Of a DNA stretch of 64,000 nucleotides, positions 44,620 to 54,183 are shown piece after piece. The notes below the pieces were generated by a model. It saw only the letters and a program-made list of their open reading frames with translations, searched no databases and was not told where the DNA came from. The stretch covers positions 1 to 64,000 of the forward strand of contig NZ_VTWH01000004.1 of NCBI RefSeq assembly GCF_008369445.1, given 5' to 3'. Both the position numbers and the translations under genes were made by a program. Position 1 is the first letter of the stretch. Each line of letters starts with the position of its first letter. The DNA is from Aureimonas fodinaquatilis (GTDB taxonomy: Bacteria; Pseudomonadota; Alphaproteobacteria; Rhizobiales; Rhizobiaceae).

Positions 44620-45426
44620 ATGCATGACGTTTCAGATATGGATGCCAGAAATGCGCGTTCGAACTACGACGTAAAAGAGCAAATTCGCGAATATTGGTCA
44701 CGCCGGTCCCAAACCTTTGATCAATCACCCGCGCACGGCATCCACTCTCAGAACGAGCTTGAAAGCTGGCAACGCCTGATCGGTGACAATGCGCAAGGCA
44801 TTGGCAATGGCCGGGTTCTGGAACTGGCCAGCGGCACCGGTGAATTCACCCGTGTTCTCCGGGCGCTCGGTTGCCAGGTTGAAGGTCTGGATATTTCCGA
44901 AGCAATGATCAGAAATGCTCGGGAAAAACACGGCGGCGATGTGAAATTCCACCTTGGCGATGCCGAGAATACGATGCTTCCCGATGGTTTGTTTGACGCT
45001 GTTGTTTGCCGGCATCTGGTCTGGACGCTGCTGGACCCTGAAAACGCGTTCGGCGACTGGCTGCGAATTTTGAAGCCGGGCGGTCGTCTGATCATCATCG
45101 ATGGCAACTGGCAGCATCAGGCATACGCCGCGAAGCTGGCTGCGCAGGTTGCGAGGATCTGGGACCGTTTTGCACCGCGCAAACCTCTTTACGACGCAGA
45201 GGCGCATCGTTTGATTCAGGCTCAGCTCTTTTTCCGCGACGGCCTGTCCACAACTCTGCTTATTGAAATGCTTGGCAAGGCAGGGTTTGCCCAAGTTCAC
45301 TCAGGCCCGCTCAAAGGCGTTCTGGCTTCCCAGCTTCGCGCCGCCAACTGGCGCGACCGGCTCGATCTGCTTCAGTCGCAAGGCCGCTCCTTCATCGTCT
45401 CGGCTCAGCGCCCTTCCGAAATCTGA
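44620..45426 (+). CDS. Class I SAM-dependent methyltransferase under B12 control
   Basis: 268 residues. SAM motif I VLELASGTGEFTRVL, followed by VEGLDISEAMI, AVVCRHLVWTLLDP and LKPGGRLIIIDGNW. Closest in pattern to UbiE/BioC-type small-molecule methyltransferases. Substrate unknown. It is the first gene after the cobalamin riboswitch, 31 bases before the binding-protein gene, so its substrate is likely linked to cobalt or corrinoids. ATG has GGGG seven bases upstream. N-terminal region is Arg- and Asn-rich (DARNARSNYDVKEQIREYWS). Confidence 0.85.
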   Translation: MHDVSDMDARNARSNYDVKEQIREYWSRRSQTFDQSPAHGIHSQNELESWQRLIGDNAQGIGNGRVLELASGTGEFTRVLRALGCQVEGLDISEAMIRNAREKHGGDVKFHLGDAENTMLPDGLFDAVVCRHLVWTLLDPENAFGDWLRILKPGGRLIIIDGNWQHQAYAAKLAAQVARIWDRFAPRKPLYDAEAHRLIQAQLFFRDGLSTTLLIEMLGKAGFAQVHSGPLKGVLASQLRAANWRDRLDLLQSQGRSFIVSAQRPSEI

Positions 45427-45457
45427 ATCTGACTGAACATCCCCGGAGATACGTCCC

Positions 45458-47017
45458 ATGACCAGAATTTCCCGCCGAACGGTCTTGATCGGCAGCGGAT
45501 CGCTTGCCGCTCTGCTGAGTTCCCCCAGCTGGCTTCGGGCACAGGAAACTGCACCAAAAAGCATTCGCGCTATTCAGCCCTGGGAGTTCAAGAGCATTCA
45601 GCCCGCAGAAAGCGGCTTTGTCCTCAACCGTGCCAGCATTGCCGAAGGGCTGACCGCGCTTCAGCCAGACGGCAATGTTGTTCCGTGCCTTGCAACGGGC
45701 TGGACCACCTCCGACGACGCAAAGAAGTGGCGGTTCGCGCTGCGCCAGGGTGCTGTTTTTCATGACGGCACGCCCGTCACCTCCCAAACGGTCAAGGCCT
45801 CGCTGGAAGCACTGATACCGGAAGCGCGGCGCTTGTCGGCAGTTCCCATTTCGTACATCGAGGCCGAGGAAGACGAGATTGTGTTTCATCTCGATCAGCC
45901 ATTTGGGCCGCTACCGGCCTATCTCTGCGATTTCGCAATCAGCGTCTATGCTCCCGCTGCGTTCGGCCCAGACGGCAAGGTCGCCCGGATTATCGCCACC
46001 GGACCTTACAAAGTCGATGCCATAGAGCTTCCACGACGCCTTTCGCTGGTGCGCCACGAAAACTATTGGGGCAGAAAACCGCATGTGGAGCGTGCGGAAT
46101 TTGAAGCCGTTGCCAATGGTGAGACGAGAACCAATATGGCGCTGGCTGGCGACGCTGACGTCATTATGAACATTCCGACGCCAAGCATCTCGCGCATCGC
46201 CAATTCCGGCACGATGCAGGTGCACGAAGTCATCAATCCGCGTGTGCATGCGCTGTATCCGGACTGTGGCAAACCGCAATTCCAGGATGTTCGCACACGA
46301 CGCGCGTTAAGCCTGGCCATTGACCGCACGGCCATTGCCGCAACAATCATGCGCAATGCCGATCTGGCAGCGACGCAGCTTTTTCCCCCTGTCATGCCGG
46401 ATTGGCACTTTGATGATCTTCCCAATTACGATTATGACGTGGCCGCCGCGGAAGCTTTGCTGGATGAGGCAGGCTGGGTAAAAGGCGCCGACGGCATCCG
46501 CTCCAAGGATGGTGTTCGTTTTGCCGGAACAATCCGAACCTTTCCCAACCGCCCGGAAATGCCGGTCATTGCGGCTGCGCTTCAGGCAATGTTCAAAACC
46601 GTGGGATATGAGCTGGATATCAGCATTGGCGAAGCAAGCGCCATCGTTGAGGCAAAACAGAGCGGAAACCTCGATATAGGCTTTTCATCGCGCCATCTTG
46701 CGATTGTCCCGGACGGTATAGCGGTGATTTCCAGCGAATTCGTTGTGGAGGATTCGCGCAATCAGTCCGATACGGGTGCCACGAACTGGCGCAACGCGGA
46801 GTTCGATGCGCTTTGCGACGCCTATTACGGCGAAACAGACGAGACTGTCCGGGCGAAAAGCCGTCGCCGTCTGGCTGAAATCCTGCAGGAAGATGTGCCG
46901 GTGCTTCCGATCGTCTGGTACAGCCAGATATTTGCGGTTTCCAACCAGCTACAAGGCTTTGTGAACGACCCGTTCGAGCAACGCCTCTATCTTGATCAAC
47001 TGAGTTTCAAGGGCTGA
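45458..47017 (+). CDS. Opp/Nik-type ABC transporter substrate-binding protein, Tat signal
   Basis: 519 residues. SBP_bac_5 family periplasmic protein. N-terminal twin-arginine motif SRRTVLIGSGSLAALL indicates Tat export, used by some metal or cofactor binding proteins. Typical of the family: LKEG-like pattern FALRQGAVFHDGTPVTSQTV, GPYKVDAIELP, FQDVRTRRALSLAIDRTAIA and YDYDVAAAEALLDEAGW. Ligand cannot be told by eye. Position in a B12-regulated operon suggests cobalt, a cobalt chelate, or corrinoid. It ends with TGATG, overlapping the permease start. Confidence 0.88.
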   Translation: MTRISRRTVLIGSGSLAALLSSPSWLRAQETAPKSIRAIQPWEFKSIQPAESGFVLNRASIAEGLTALQPDGNVVPCLATGWTTSDDAKKWRFALRQGAVFHDGTPVTSQTVKASLEALIPEARRLSAVPISYIEAEEDEIVFHLDQPFGPLPAYLCDFAISVYAPAAFGPDGKVARIIATGPYKVDAIELPRRLSLVRHENYWGRKPHVERAEFEAVANGETRTNMALAGDADVIMNIPTPSISRIANSGTMQVHEVINPRVHALYPDCGKPQFQDVRTRRALSLAIDRTAIAATIMRNADLAATQLFPPVMPDWHFDDLPNYDYDVAAAEALLDEAGWVKGADGIRSKDGVRFAGTIRTFPNRPEMPVIAAALQAMFKTVGYELDISIGEASAIVEAKQSGNLDIGFSSRHLAIVPDGIAVISSEFVVEDSRNQSDTGATNWRNAEFDALCDAYYGETDETVRAKSRRRLAEILQEDVPVLPIVWYSQIFAVSNQLQGFVNDPFEQRLYLDQLSFKG

Positions 47018-47985
47018 TGACGCTCTGGACGACCATGATTCTGGGGCGGCTGGCGCAAACCACGCTTGTCGCCCTCACACTGGTTACCGTGTGCTTTGTC
47101 TTCGTGCATGCGCTGCCCGGAGACACAGCTCTGCGTATTGCCGAAGCAAGAGGCGGCGCGGAATTCCTCAACCTTGGCAAAGCACAGCAGATTGCCGAGG
47201 AGGAAGGCCTCAACCGCCCGATCCTTGTCCAGTATGGCGAGTGGGTTGGACGCATTGCAACGGGCGATCTGGGCGTTTCGCTGGTCACAGGACAATCGGT
47301 TGCAAGTGAACTTTGGCAAAGAGGGAAGAACACGCTCATCCTGGGAATTGCTGGTTGGCTTGCATCCTATCTTGTGGCTTTGCCGATCGGAATTTACGCC
47401 GCACTTCGCCCACATGGATGGGTGGACAGGGCATCATCATTCTATTGCGTCACGATGGCATCGCTCCCCAGTTTTCTGATGGGCATCGGACTTATATCCA
47501 TCTTCGCCTTGTCCCTTCGCTGGCTGCCGCCAGCCGGTTTCCGCTCCTGGTCGCATCTCATCTTGCCGGCGGCAACGCTGGCGCTTGGATTGTCAGCATT
47601 TTCAATCCGGCTGATACGAGACACTGTCCGCGAGGTGAACGGAAATTTCTTCATCACTTTCGCAAGAACGAAGGGCCTGACAGCCACAGCAGCTTTGCGA
47701 CAGAACGGCTCGCGCAATGCTGCAATCCCGATTGTCGCCTTCGCCGCGTTGCAGTTTGCCGCCGTTGTCGACGGATTCATCATGATAGAGACGCTTTTCA
47801 ACTATCCCGGCCTAGGCGAACTGCTCGTTTCCTCAATGCTGGCAAGGGATGTTCCCATGGTCATGGGTGCCGGGCTTGTAGCAGCTATTGGCTACGGCCT
47901 TGTCAATCTCGCAGCCGACCTTGTCAGCATTCTGCTGGACCCCCGGCTGTCGCATCGCGACCAGACCAGAGCGGCTCTACGATGA
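47017..47985 (+). CDS. ABC transporter permease (DppB/NikB-like)
   Basis: 322 residues, six membrane segments. N-terminal permease of an Opp/Dpp/Nik importer: LVTVCFVFVHALPGDTALRIAE at the start, EGLNRPILVQYGEWVGRIATGDLGVS and the EAA-type loop with FARTKGLTATAALRQNGSRNAAIPI. TGATG links it to the binding protein upstream and ATGA to the next permease. Forms the membrane channel with the next gene product. Confidence 0.9.
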   Translation: MTLWTTMILGRLAQTTLVALTLVTVCFVFVHALPGDTALRIAEARGGAEFLNLGKAQQIAEEEGLNRPILVQYGEWVGRIATGDLGVSLVTGQSVASELWQRGKNTLILGIAGWLASYLVALPIGIYAALRPHGWVDRASSFYCVTMASLPSFLMGIGLISIFALSLRWLPPAGFRSWSHLILPAATLALGLSAFSIRLIRDTVREVNGNFFITFARTKGLTATAALRQNGSRNAAIPIVAFAALQFAAVVDGFIMIETLFNYPGLGELLVSSMLARDVPMVMGAGLVAAIGYGLVNLAADLVSILLDPRLSHRDQTRAALR

Positions 47986-48773
47986 TGCGGCGCATGCAGG
48001 TTGTTTCGATCATAGTGCTTGCGGTAGCCGTCAGCGCGCATCTCATTCTGCCCGGGGATCCGAACGCCCAGTCTCTGATCAGGGCCCTGGAGAAACCCAG
48101 CCTTTTCCATCCTTTCGGTTTTGATCATCTGGGTAGAGATGTCTTTCTGCGTGTCATGCATGGTGCCCCGAGATCGCTGGGACTTGCCGCACTTTGCGTT
48201 GTATTCGCCTATAGTCTGGGGATCGTGCTTGGCATGGTCGCGGCTTATCGAGGTGGCTTGCTTGATGCAGTGCTCATGCGCACGGTTGATCTGCTTCTTG
48301 CCTTTCCTAGCATTCTTCTGGCGCTTCTGCTGGCAGGATTTCTGGGCGGTGGCCCCGGTCCTATCCTGTTTGGCATTTCGCTTGGGCTTATGCCGCAGTT
48401 TGCCCGTTTGTCCCGCGCCACGGCTGGTCAGGTGCTGGCGGAGCAGCATGTGGAAGCTGCCGAAATGGCCGGCTTTCGAACAAGGGCAATTCTGCGCCGC
48501 CATGTCCTTCCGCCCGTCATTCATTCCACTCTGCCAATTGGGGTCCTTTCCATCGGCGGCGCGATCCTTTCCGTTTCCTCCCTCGGGTTTCTTGGCCTGG
48601 GCATACGCCCGCCTGCTCCGGAATGGGGGGCGATGATCAGCGAGATGATGCCCTATATATCCGAGGCGCGGATCCAGCTTGCAGCACCCTGCATCGCAAT
48701 TTTCTTCTCCGTCCTGGCATTTGCCCACCTGTTCAGGACGGGCGGAAAAACAAGTGACCAGAGACGCACCTGA
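47982..48773 (+). CDS. ABC transporter permease (DppC/NikC-like)
   Basis: About 263 residues. Second permease: HPFGFDHLGRDVFLRVMHGAPRSL and the EAA-type loop AAEMAGFRTRAILRRHVLPPVI are standard DppC elements, ending with GIRPPAPEWGAMISEMM. The start is at the ATG overlapping the previous stop (ATGATG). The reading frame is open upstream but those residues are not coding. Tight overlap at both ends. Confidence 0.9.
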   Translation: MMRRMQVVSIIVLAVAVSAHLILPGDPNAQSLIRALEKPSLFHPFGFDHLGRDVFLRVMHGAPRSLGLAALCVVFAYSLGIVLGMVAAYRGGLLDAVLMRTVDLLLAFPSILLALLLAGFLGGGPGPILFGISLGLMPQFARLSRATAGQVLAEQHVEAAEMAGFRTRAILRRHVLPPVIHSTLPIGVLSIGGAILSVSSLGFLGLGIRPPAPEWGAMISEMMPYISEARIQLAAPCIAIFFSVLAFAHLFRTGGKTSDQRRT

Positions 48774-50209
48774 TGAGCAATCGCGATATGGAATTGCGCC
48801 TGGATGAGATTGTGGACGGTGCCGGGCAGCGCGTGGTTGGCCCGGTGTCACTGCACTGGAACGCTCCGGGCGATGCATGTGCGCTGATCGGTGAGACAGG
48901 CAGCGGCAAAAGTCTTGTCGCACAGTCTATCCTTGGTCTCCTGCCGCCGAATTTTCGGGCCCGCGGCTTTATTCAGATCAAGCAGAACCGCACATCTCTT
49001 TCAGATGTGGCAGCCCTTCAGGCGCAGTGGTCAACGCTGATGGCCCTTGTGCCGCAGGAGCCATTCCGTTCTCTTGATCCGACAATGCGGATCCGCCGGC
49101 AGTTTCGGCAGGTGAAGGGCAGCAATGATGTGCGGATCGTCAATGCGCTGACCGAACTGGACCTCTTGCCCTCTGTGGGTCAGGCCTACCCGTTCCAGCT
49201 ATCCGGCGGCATGGCACAGAGAACTTTGTTTGCAATGGCGCTGATCAGCGGCGCACCACTGGTCATTGCTGATGAGCCGACCAAGGGATTGGACGAAACA
49301 CGCTCTGCTCAAAGCCTGGCGGCTCTGAGGCGCCTTCGCGCAGAGGGACGGAGCGTGCTGATCATCACGCATGATCTGGACCTCGCAAGGCAGTTGGATG
49401 GAACAACGGTTGTCATGAAAGCGGGCGAGGCTGTGGAGACTGGCCCTGCGCAGCATGTGTTCACCAATCCAGCCAATGCCTACACCCGCGAATTGCTTCA
49501 GGCGGACCCTGCTTTCTGGTCCAGCGAAACCGAGCGGACCAGCCCTGCGCAAAACATTGTCGGGGAATTGCGCCGGGTGTCATTTGGATATCGCCGTCAG
49601 ACACCTCTGTTCGAAAATGTCTCCTTTACAATCAATGCGGGCGAGGTTGTTGCGATAACGGGGCCCAGCGGCATCGGAAAAACAACCCTTGGCGATGTGC
49701 TGCTGGGTCTGCGCCGTCCGACGTCGGGAAGCGTTTTGTGGCAAGGCAGCGATATCGCCACAAAAAGCGGTTTGGTTTCCAGTTTGCGAAGCAGATATCA
49801 GAAGCTTCACCAGGATCCCGGATCAGTCTTCGCGCGCCATCGGACAATAGGCCAGCATTTCGCCGATCTGGCTGACATTATCGATCCTGCAACGGTGACT
49901 GAGCGTATGGACAAGCTGATGCAGACAATGCGGCTATCTTCGCGCCTGCTTGACAGAACAGTCGACGAAATTTCCGGCGGCGAAGCGCAGCGGCTGGCAC
50001 TGATGCGTATTTTGATGCTTGCCCCGGTGCTGATCGTCGCTGACGAGCCCTCCTCACGGGTTGATCCTATCGTCCAGCGCGATGTGTTCGACCTTCTCGG
50101 CATGGTCCGCGAGCAACAAAACGTTGCCATTGTGCTGATCAGCCATCAGGCAAGAGTTGTGTCTACTTTTGCCGATAAGGTCATCGATCTGAAAACTGTG
50201 TGTGGCTGA
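48773..50209 (+). CDS. Double-domain ABC ATPase (fused DppD-DppF-like)
   Basis: 478 residues; two nucleotide-binding domains in one chain. First: Walker [13 protein letters not shown], signature [20 protein letters not shown], Walker [13 protein letters not shown]. Second: [36 protein letters not shown] and [11 protein letters not shown]. Both look intact. It drives the two permeases. TGATG overlap with the upstream permease. Ends the B12-regulated operon; no terminator is obvious afterwards. Confidence 0.9.
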   Translation: MSNRDMELRLDEIVDGAGQRVVGPVSLHWNAPGDACALIGETGSGKSLVAQSILGLLPPNFRARGFIQIKQNRTSLSDVAALQAQWSTLMALVPQEPFRSLDPTMRIRRQFRQVKGSNDVRIVNALTELDLLPSVGQAYPFQLSGGMAQRTLFAMALISGAPLVIADEPTKGLDETRSAQSLAALRRLRAEGRSVLIITHDLDLARQLDGTTVVMKAGEAVETGPAQHVFTNPANAYTRELLQADPAFWSSETERTSPAQNIVGELRRVSFGYRRQTPLFENVSFTINAGEVVAITGPSGIGKTTLGDVLLGLRRPTSGSVLWQGSDIATKSGLVSSLRSRYQKLHQDPGSVFARHRTIGQHFADLADIIDPATVTERMDKLMQTMRLSSRLLDRTVDEISGGEAQRLALMRILMLAPVLIVADEPSSRVDPIVQRDVFDLLGMVREQQNVAIVLISHQARVVSTFADKVIDLKTVCG

Positions 50210-50257
50210 CGGCATGAACATGCATCGATGATACCGTGACGGTGCAAAAGCCGCCGA

Positions 50258-50500
50258 CACGGTGGGAACTGTGCCACCATCAATTACATAGTCAGCACCG
50301 GTGATGATGGCAGCTCGATCGGAAGCCAGAAAGGCAACGAGATTTGCCACCTCTTCGGGGCTGGACGGGCGTCCGATGGGGATGCCGCCAAGAGTGGCCA
50401 TTATCATTCTTTTACCGGCTGCAAGATCGGTGCCCGCCTCACTGGCCAAACGTTGCGCAAGCCCGATCGAAGCTTCTGTCTCTATCCATCCCGGCGAAAC
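50258..50500 (-). pseudogene. Fragment: C-terminal part of a short-chain dehydrogenase
   Basis: Reads [20 protein letters not shown], then [20 protein letters not shown] and [14 protein letters not shown], the conserved end of SDR enzymes. The N-terminal half, with the Rossmann GxxxGxG, is missing on this strand. It starts just where the plus-strand SDR fragment also starts, head to head, indicating an inversion breakpoint near 50500-50508. Confidence 0.8.
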
Positions 50501-50507
50501 GCCTGCC

Positions 50508-50738
50508 TTGAGCAATGACGATTGGCACAATGAACTGGCACTCAACCTGTTTCCCGCTGTCCGGCTGGATCGCGAGTTGATCCCGAGCATGGTCGCACAG
50601 AGAAGCCGCGTCGTAATTCACGTCTCTTCCATTCAGAGATTGCTGCCGCTGCCGGAAGCAACAACCGCTTATGCTGCGGCAAAGGCAGCACTTTCTACCC
50701 ACAGCAAAGCCTTGTCCAAGGAGATTTCGCCGACGGGA
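50508..50738 (+). pseudogene. Fragment: middle part of a short-chain dehydrogenase
   Basis: Reads [40 protein letters not shown] and [20 protein letters not shown], the SDR stretch with the catalytic Ser and YxxxK. It is on the strand opposite to the C-terminal fragment and then runs into a LysR-type tail, so the gene cannot give a working enzyme. Remnant of one SDR gene cut by an inversion, or two different genes. Confidence 0.8.
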
Positions 50739-50910
50739 TGTCCGTGAGGATATCGAGGCTGGCCCGCTGGTGTGCATTTTGCAGGAATGGATGCCGTTTT
50801 CGGAAGAGCTTTGCATCTACTATCCTCGACGCAACCCGTCAGCCGCACACAGAGCGTTTGTCGATCTTGCGCGTCAGTTTGCAGCAAAGGCTCGAAACAA
50901 CTCCGCATAG
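50737..50910 (+). pseudogene. Fragment: C-terminus of a LysR-type regulator
   Basis: Reads [20 protein letters not shown], then [20 protein letters not shown], typical of the LysR effector-domain end. The DNA-binding half is absent. The arrangement suggests a divergent LysR-SDR pair that was rearranged and is decaying. Confidence 0.7.
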
Positions 50911-50963
50911 TCGGCACTTTCAGCCTCAAACCTGTGCGAAATTTCAGCTATTGCAGAGCGACA

Positions 50964-53735
50964 CTATTCCAGATCATCGTTGAGCATTTCGTGGATGCGG
51001 TTGGACAGGACCTGCATGTCGAATGGTTTGGTGACGATCTGCATACCGGGTGCAAGATGCCCGTGGGAAAGCACTGCGTTCTCGGCGTAACCGGTAACAA
51101 ACATGACTTTCAAATCGGGATGTATTTCTCTGGCCGCGTCGGCAACCTGCCGCCCGTTCATGCCATTGGGCAATCCAACATCGGTAATCAGCAGGTCAAT
51201 GTGGGAATTCGAGCGCAAAGCGTTCAATGCCTGAGGACCGTCGCCAGCTTCAATGACAATATGACCCAGTTCTTCAACCACATCCACGACAAGCATTCGA
51301 ACCAGCGGCTCGTCGTCCACCACCAGTACAGTCCTTCCCGGCTCGCCCGTCAGAACGGGTGACGGGTCGGCATCCTTTTCCATCGCCTCTTCAGAATGAT
51401 GGCGCGGAATGTAGATGCAAACCGTTGCTCCCTCACCCACCTCTGAAGTGATCCGGACCTGACCACCGGACTGGCGTGCGAAGCCATATATCATTGACAA
51501 GCCGAGCCCGGTTCCGACACCGATCGGCTTGGTTGTAAAAAAAGGATCGAAGGCCTTGTTGATGACATCGGGGGTCATGCCTGTTCCCGTGTCTGAAACA
51601 CATAAGGACACGTAATGTCCCGGCTGCAGGTCACGCTCGCGCGCAGAGCGCTCGTCCAGCCGATGATTGGTGGCTTCAATTGTAATAGTTCCGCCGTGGG
51701 GCATCGCATCCCGCGCGTTGATGCACAGGTTCAACAGGGCATTTTCAAGCTGGTTCGGGTCAACCAGCGTAGGCCACAGGCCTGCACTGTCACCGGAATC
51801 AACGATAATTTCCGGACCAACAGTCCGCTGGATCAAATCCTTCATACCGGCAACCAGCCGGTTCACGTCGGTCGGCTTCGGGTCCAGGGTTTGACGGCGG
51901 GAGAATGCAAGCAGGCGATGGGTCAGCGCGGCAGCGCGCTTGGCCGCTCCCTGTGCACCGACCATATAGCGGTCAATCTCTGCGGCCCGCCCCTGCTGGA
52001 TGCGAATTTGCATCATATCCAGCGAGCCTGAAATGCCAGCCAGCAGATTGTTAAAATCATGTGCCAGACCGCCGGTCAGTTGACCGACCGCTTCCATTTT
52101 CTGGGACTGGCGAAGCGCTTCTTCCGTCCGCGCCAGCGCCTCTGCCTGAGCCTTCTCAGCCGTGATGTCACGCCCAGTAGCGTAAGTCACATTCCCAAGC
52201 GGCGCCGCCACCCAGGATATCCATCGCAATGTCCCATCCTTGTGCAGATATCGGTTGACTACGCTGGGCCTGCCACCCTCGGCGGCCAGCTTATAAGCCT
52301 TGATTGTTTCAGCGTGATCCTCAGGAATGACAAAGGCCGTAACATGTTGCCCGACAAGCTCCTCGTCAGTGTAACCAAGCATGGTTGTCCAGGCAGGGTT
52401 GACACGCAGGAACACGCCATCAAAGTCGATCACCAGCAACAGATCCGGTGAAGCATCCCAAAGGCGGCTTACCTCTGTTGTGCGCGTTGCCACCTCGGAC
52501 TGCAGGGAAATGTTCTGTGACCGCAAGGCATCCTGCGCGTCCTTCTGGTCCTGAATATCCAGAACTGAGCCAACATAGCCCAGGAATGTACCGTCGCCGC
52601 CAAAGCGTGGGCTGGCAGCATCGACCGCCCAGCGATAGTCACCATCATGTCGGCGCAGACGATACTCCAGCCGAAACGTCTCCTGATTGGCATTGCATGC
52701 CAGAAAAGTTTCGCCGGACCAACCCTGATCATCGGCGTGGACGGCTTCCAGCCAGCCAAGGCCGAGCGCTTCCTCTTCCCTCTGGCCGGTGAACTCATAC
52801 CAGGAGCGGTTGAGATATGTCGCCTGCCCTTCAGGGTCGGTCACCCACATCATCAGCGGCGAGTGATCGGCAATGTTGCGGAAACGCTCTTCACTCTCGC
52901 GCAGTGCAGCCTCGCTGCTGCGCAAAGCCAGTTCGCTGCGGCGGCGCTCTGTCAGATCATGGAAGATCAGGGCCAGGCGCGAGGTGTTGGCAGCATCGAT
53001 GGGAATTGCATAAACATCGAACCAGCGCCCCATCGCCTCAGACCCGCTTTCGAACCGGCGGGGCGTATGGCTGGAGGCAACTTGCGCGTAGACATCCACC
53101 CACTCCTGCTCAAGATCGGGCACCAGTTCCCGTGCGGTCCGCCCGATTGCGTTTTTCAGCCCGGTGTTTTCTTCAAATGCCAGATTGGTTTCGAGAAAAC
53201 GATAATCCACGGCGCGACCATCGGGATCAAACATCATCTCCAGAATACAAAAGCCAACTTCCATAGACCGAAGCAGCTCGCGATATCTCTGTTCGGAGGT
53301 CTCGGAGGCGCGAAGCGCACCGCTGGCATTGTTGAGCGAAGTTTCATCCCGCAACAGCTTCACATAGCCCTGAAGTGCGCCCTCGGAATCGCGCACGGCA
53401 ATCAGTTCTCCTGCAGCCCAGAAACGGCTGCCGTCTGCCCGTAGATGCCAGCGAATATCGGCGGCCCTGCCGGTTTCGGCCGCAATCAGCATTTCCTTTT
53501 TGTCAGCCCCTGCTGCTCGATCTTCCGGAGTGAAGATCATTGTCACCGTCTTCCCGATGATGTCGTCGCCACTCCAGCCGAAGATATAGCGGGCACCCGC
53601 GTTCCATTCGGTAATAACCCCGTTCAAATCAGTGCCGATGATCGCAAAGTCCCGACTGGATTGAAGCATCGAGGCATATTTTGCGCCCGGATAATGGGCA
53701 GACGCTTGGCTGTTCTGATCTGGAATTTGGCTCAT
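50964..53735 (-). CDS. Hybrid sensor histidine kinase with several PAS domains
   Basis: About 923 residues. Multiple PAS domains in order: SSRDFAIIGTDLNGVITEWN; a second region MEVGFCILEMMFDPDGRAVD; FRNIADHSPLMMWVTDPEGQ; and WDASPDLLLVIDFDGVFLRV. Then the kinase: phosphoacceptor His in GGLAHDFNNLLAGI, ATP-binding domain (NLCINARDAM; DTGTGMTPDVINKAFDPFFT; GTGLGLSM) and a C-terminal receiver (VLVVDDEPLVRML, Asp in LLITDVGLPNGMNG, Lys in VTKPFD). No membrane segment is seen, so it is probably cytoplasmic. The start is MSQIPDQ at 53735; a longer open frame upstream overlaps the small plus-strand gene and looks non-coding. Confidence 0.9.
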   Translation of the reverse strand: MSQIPDQNSQASAHYPGAKYASMLQSSRDFAIIGTDLNGVITEWNAGARYIFGWSGDDIIGKTVTMIFTPEDRAAGADKKEMLIAAETGRAADIRWHLRADGSRFWAAGELIAVRDSEGALQGYVKLLRDETSLNNASGALRASETSEQRYRELLRSMEVGFCILEMMFDPDGRAVDYRFLETNLAFEENTGLKNAIGRTARELVPDLEQEWVDVYAQVASSHTPRRFESGSEAMGRWFDVYAIPIDAANTSRLALIFHDLTERRRSELALRSSEAALRESEERFRNIADHSPLMMWVTDPEGQATYLNRSWYEFTGQREEEALGLGWLEAVHADDQGWSGETFLACNANQETFRLEYRLRRHDGDYRWAVDAASPRFGGDGTFLGYVGSVLDIQDQKDAQDALRSQNISLQSEVATRTTEVSRLWDASPDLLLVIDFDGVFLRVNPAWTTMLGYTDEELVGQHVTAFVIPEDHAETIKAYKLAAEGGRPSVVNRYLHKDGTLRWISWVAAPLGNVTYATGRDITAEKAQAEALARTEEALRQSQKMEAVGQLTGGLAHDFNNLLAGISGSLDMMQIRIQQGRAAEIDRYMVGAQGAAKRAAALTHRLLAFSRRQTLDPKPTDVNRLVAGMKDLIQRTVGPEIIVDSGDSAGLWPTLVDPNQLENALLNLCINARDAMPHGGTITIEATNHRLDERSARERDLQPGHYVSLCVSDTGTGMTPDVINKAFDPFFTTKPIGVGTGLGLSMIYGFARQSGGQVRITSEVGEGATVCIYIPRHHSEEAMEKDADPSPVLTGEPGRTVLVVDDEPLVRMLVVDVVEELGHIVIEAGDGPQALNALRSNSHIDLLITDVGLPNGMNGRQVADAAREIHPDLKVMFVTGYAENAVLSHGHLAPGMQIVTKPFDMQVLSNRIHEMLNDDLE

Positions 53736-53961
53736 CAGGTCTTCTTCGGTAGCGGGGCCAGTAAGAGCCGGTTGTGCTGCATCAATTAACAGATGAGCAC
53801 CCGATACGGTTCCTCGCGGATGTCCGATGTCAGGCTGTCTGCTGCCAGGCTTGAGCACTGCGGTTTTAATGCCTGCATTGATTGTTTGCGAGGCCGCTAT
53901 AGGTAGTAATCTGGAAGTTTTCCCAACTTCCGTTCCGCCTTTGAGCAAGTTAGGACCGATT

Positions 53962-54114
53962 ATGACGGCAAAAGGCAACAACATCCAATTTCGCAGGGAG
54001 CGCGCCGATACCACGACGCGCGTCGCCAGTGCGATCATTGCGGTTGAAAAGGCCAAGCGAGCGCTGAAAACCGAGCGGCTGCGAGCCGCCCGCCTTGAAG
54101 TTAAAACCAAATAG
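53962..54114 (+). CDS. Small basic protein, unknown
   Basis: 50 residues: MTAKGNNIQFRRERADTTTR, then AIIAVEKAKRALKTERLRAA, Arg/Lys-rich and likely one long helix. AGGA is seven bases before ATG. Divergent from the histidine kinase gene. I do not recognise a family, though similar small helical proteins are common in rhizobia. Confidence 0.55.
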   Translation: MTAKGNNIQFRRERADTTTRVASAIIAVEKAKRALKTERLRAARLEVKTK

Positions 54115-54183
54115 CTTTTCCAGCGCCCGAATTTGAACCATCGCCGGCTGTCACATCGGCAGTTGGAAACCTGTGCTGCCGGA

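Noticed and set aside
47313-47981. Longer N-terminus for the second permease of the B12 operon
   Set aside because: These codons overlap the first permease in another frame; the DppC-type start at 47982 fits the ATGA overlap.
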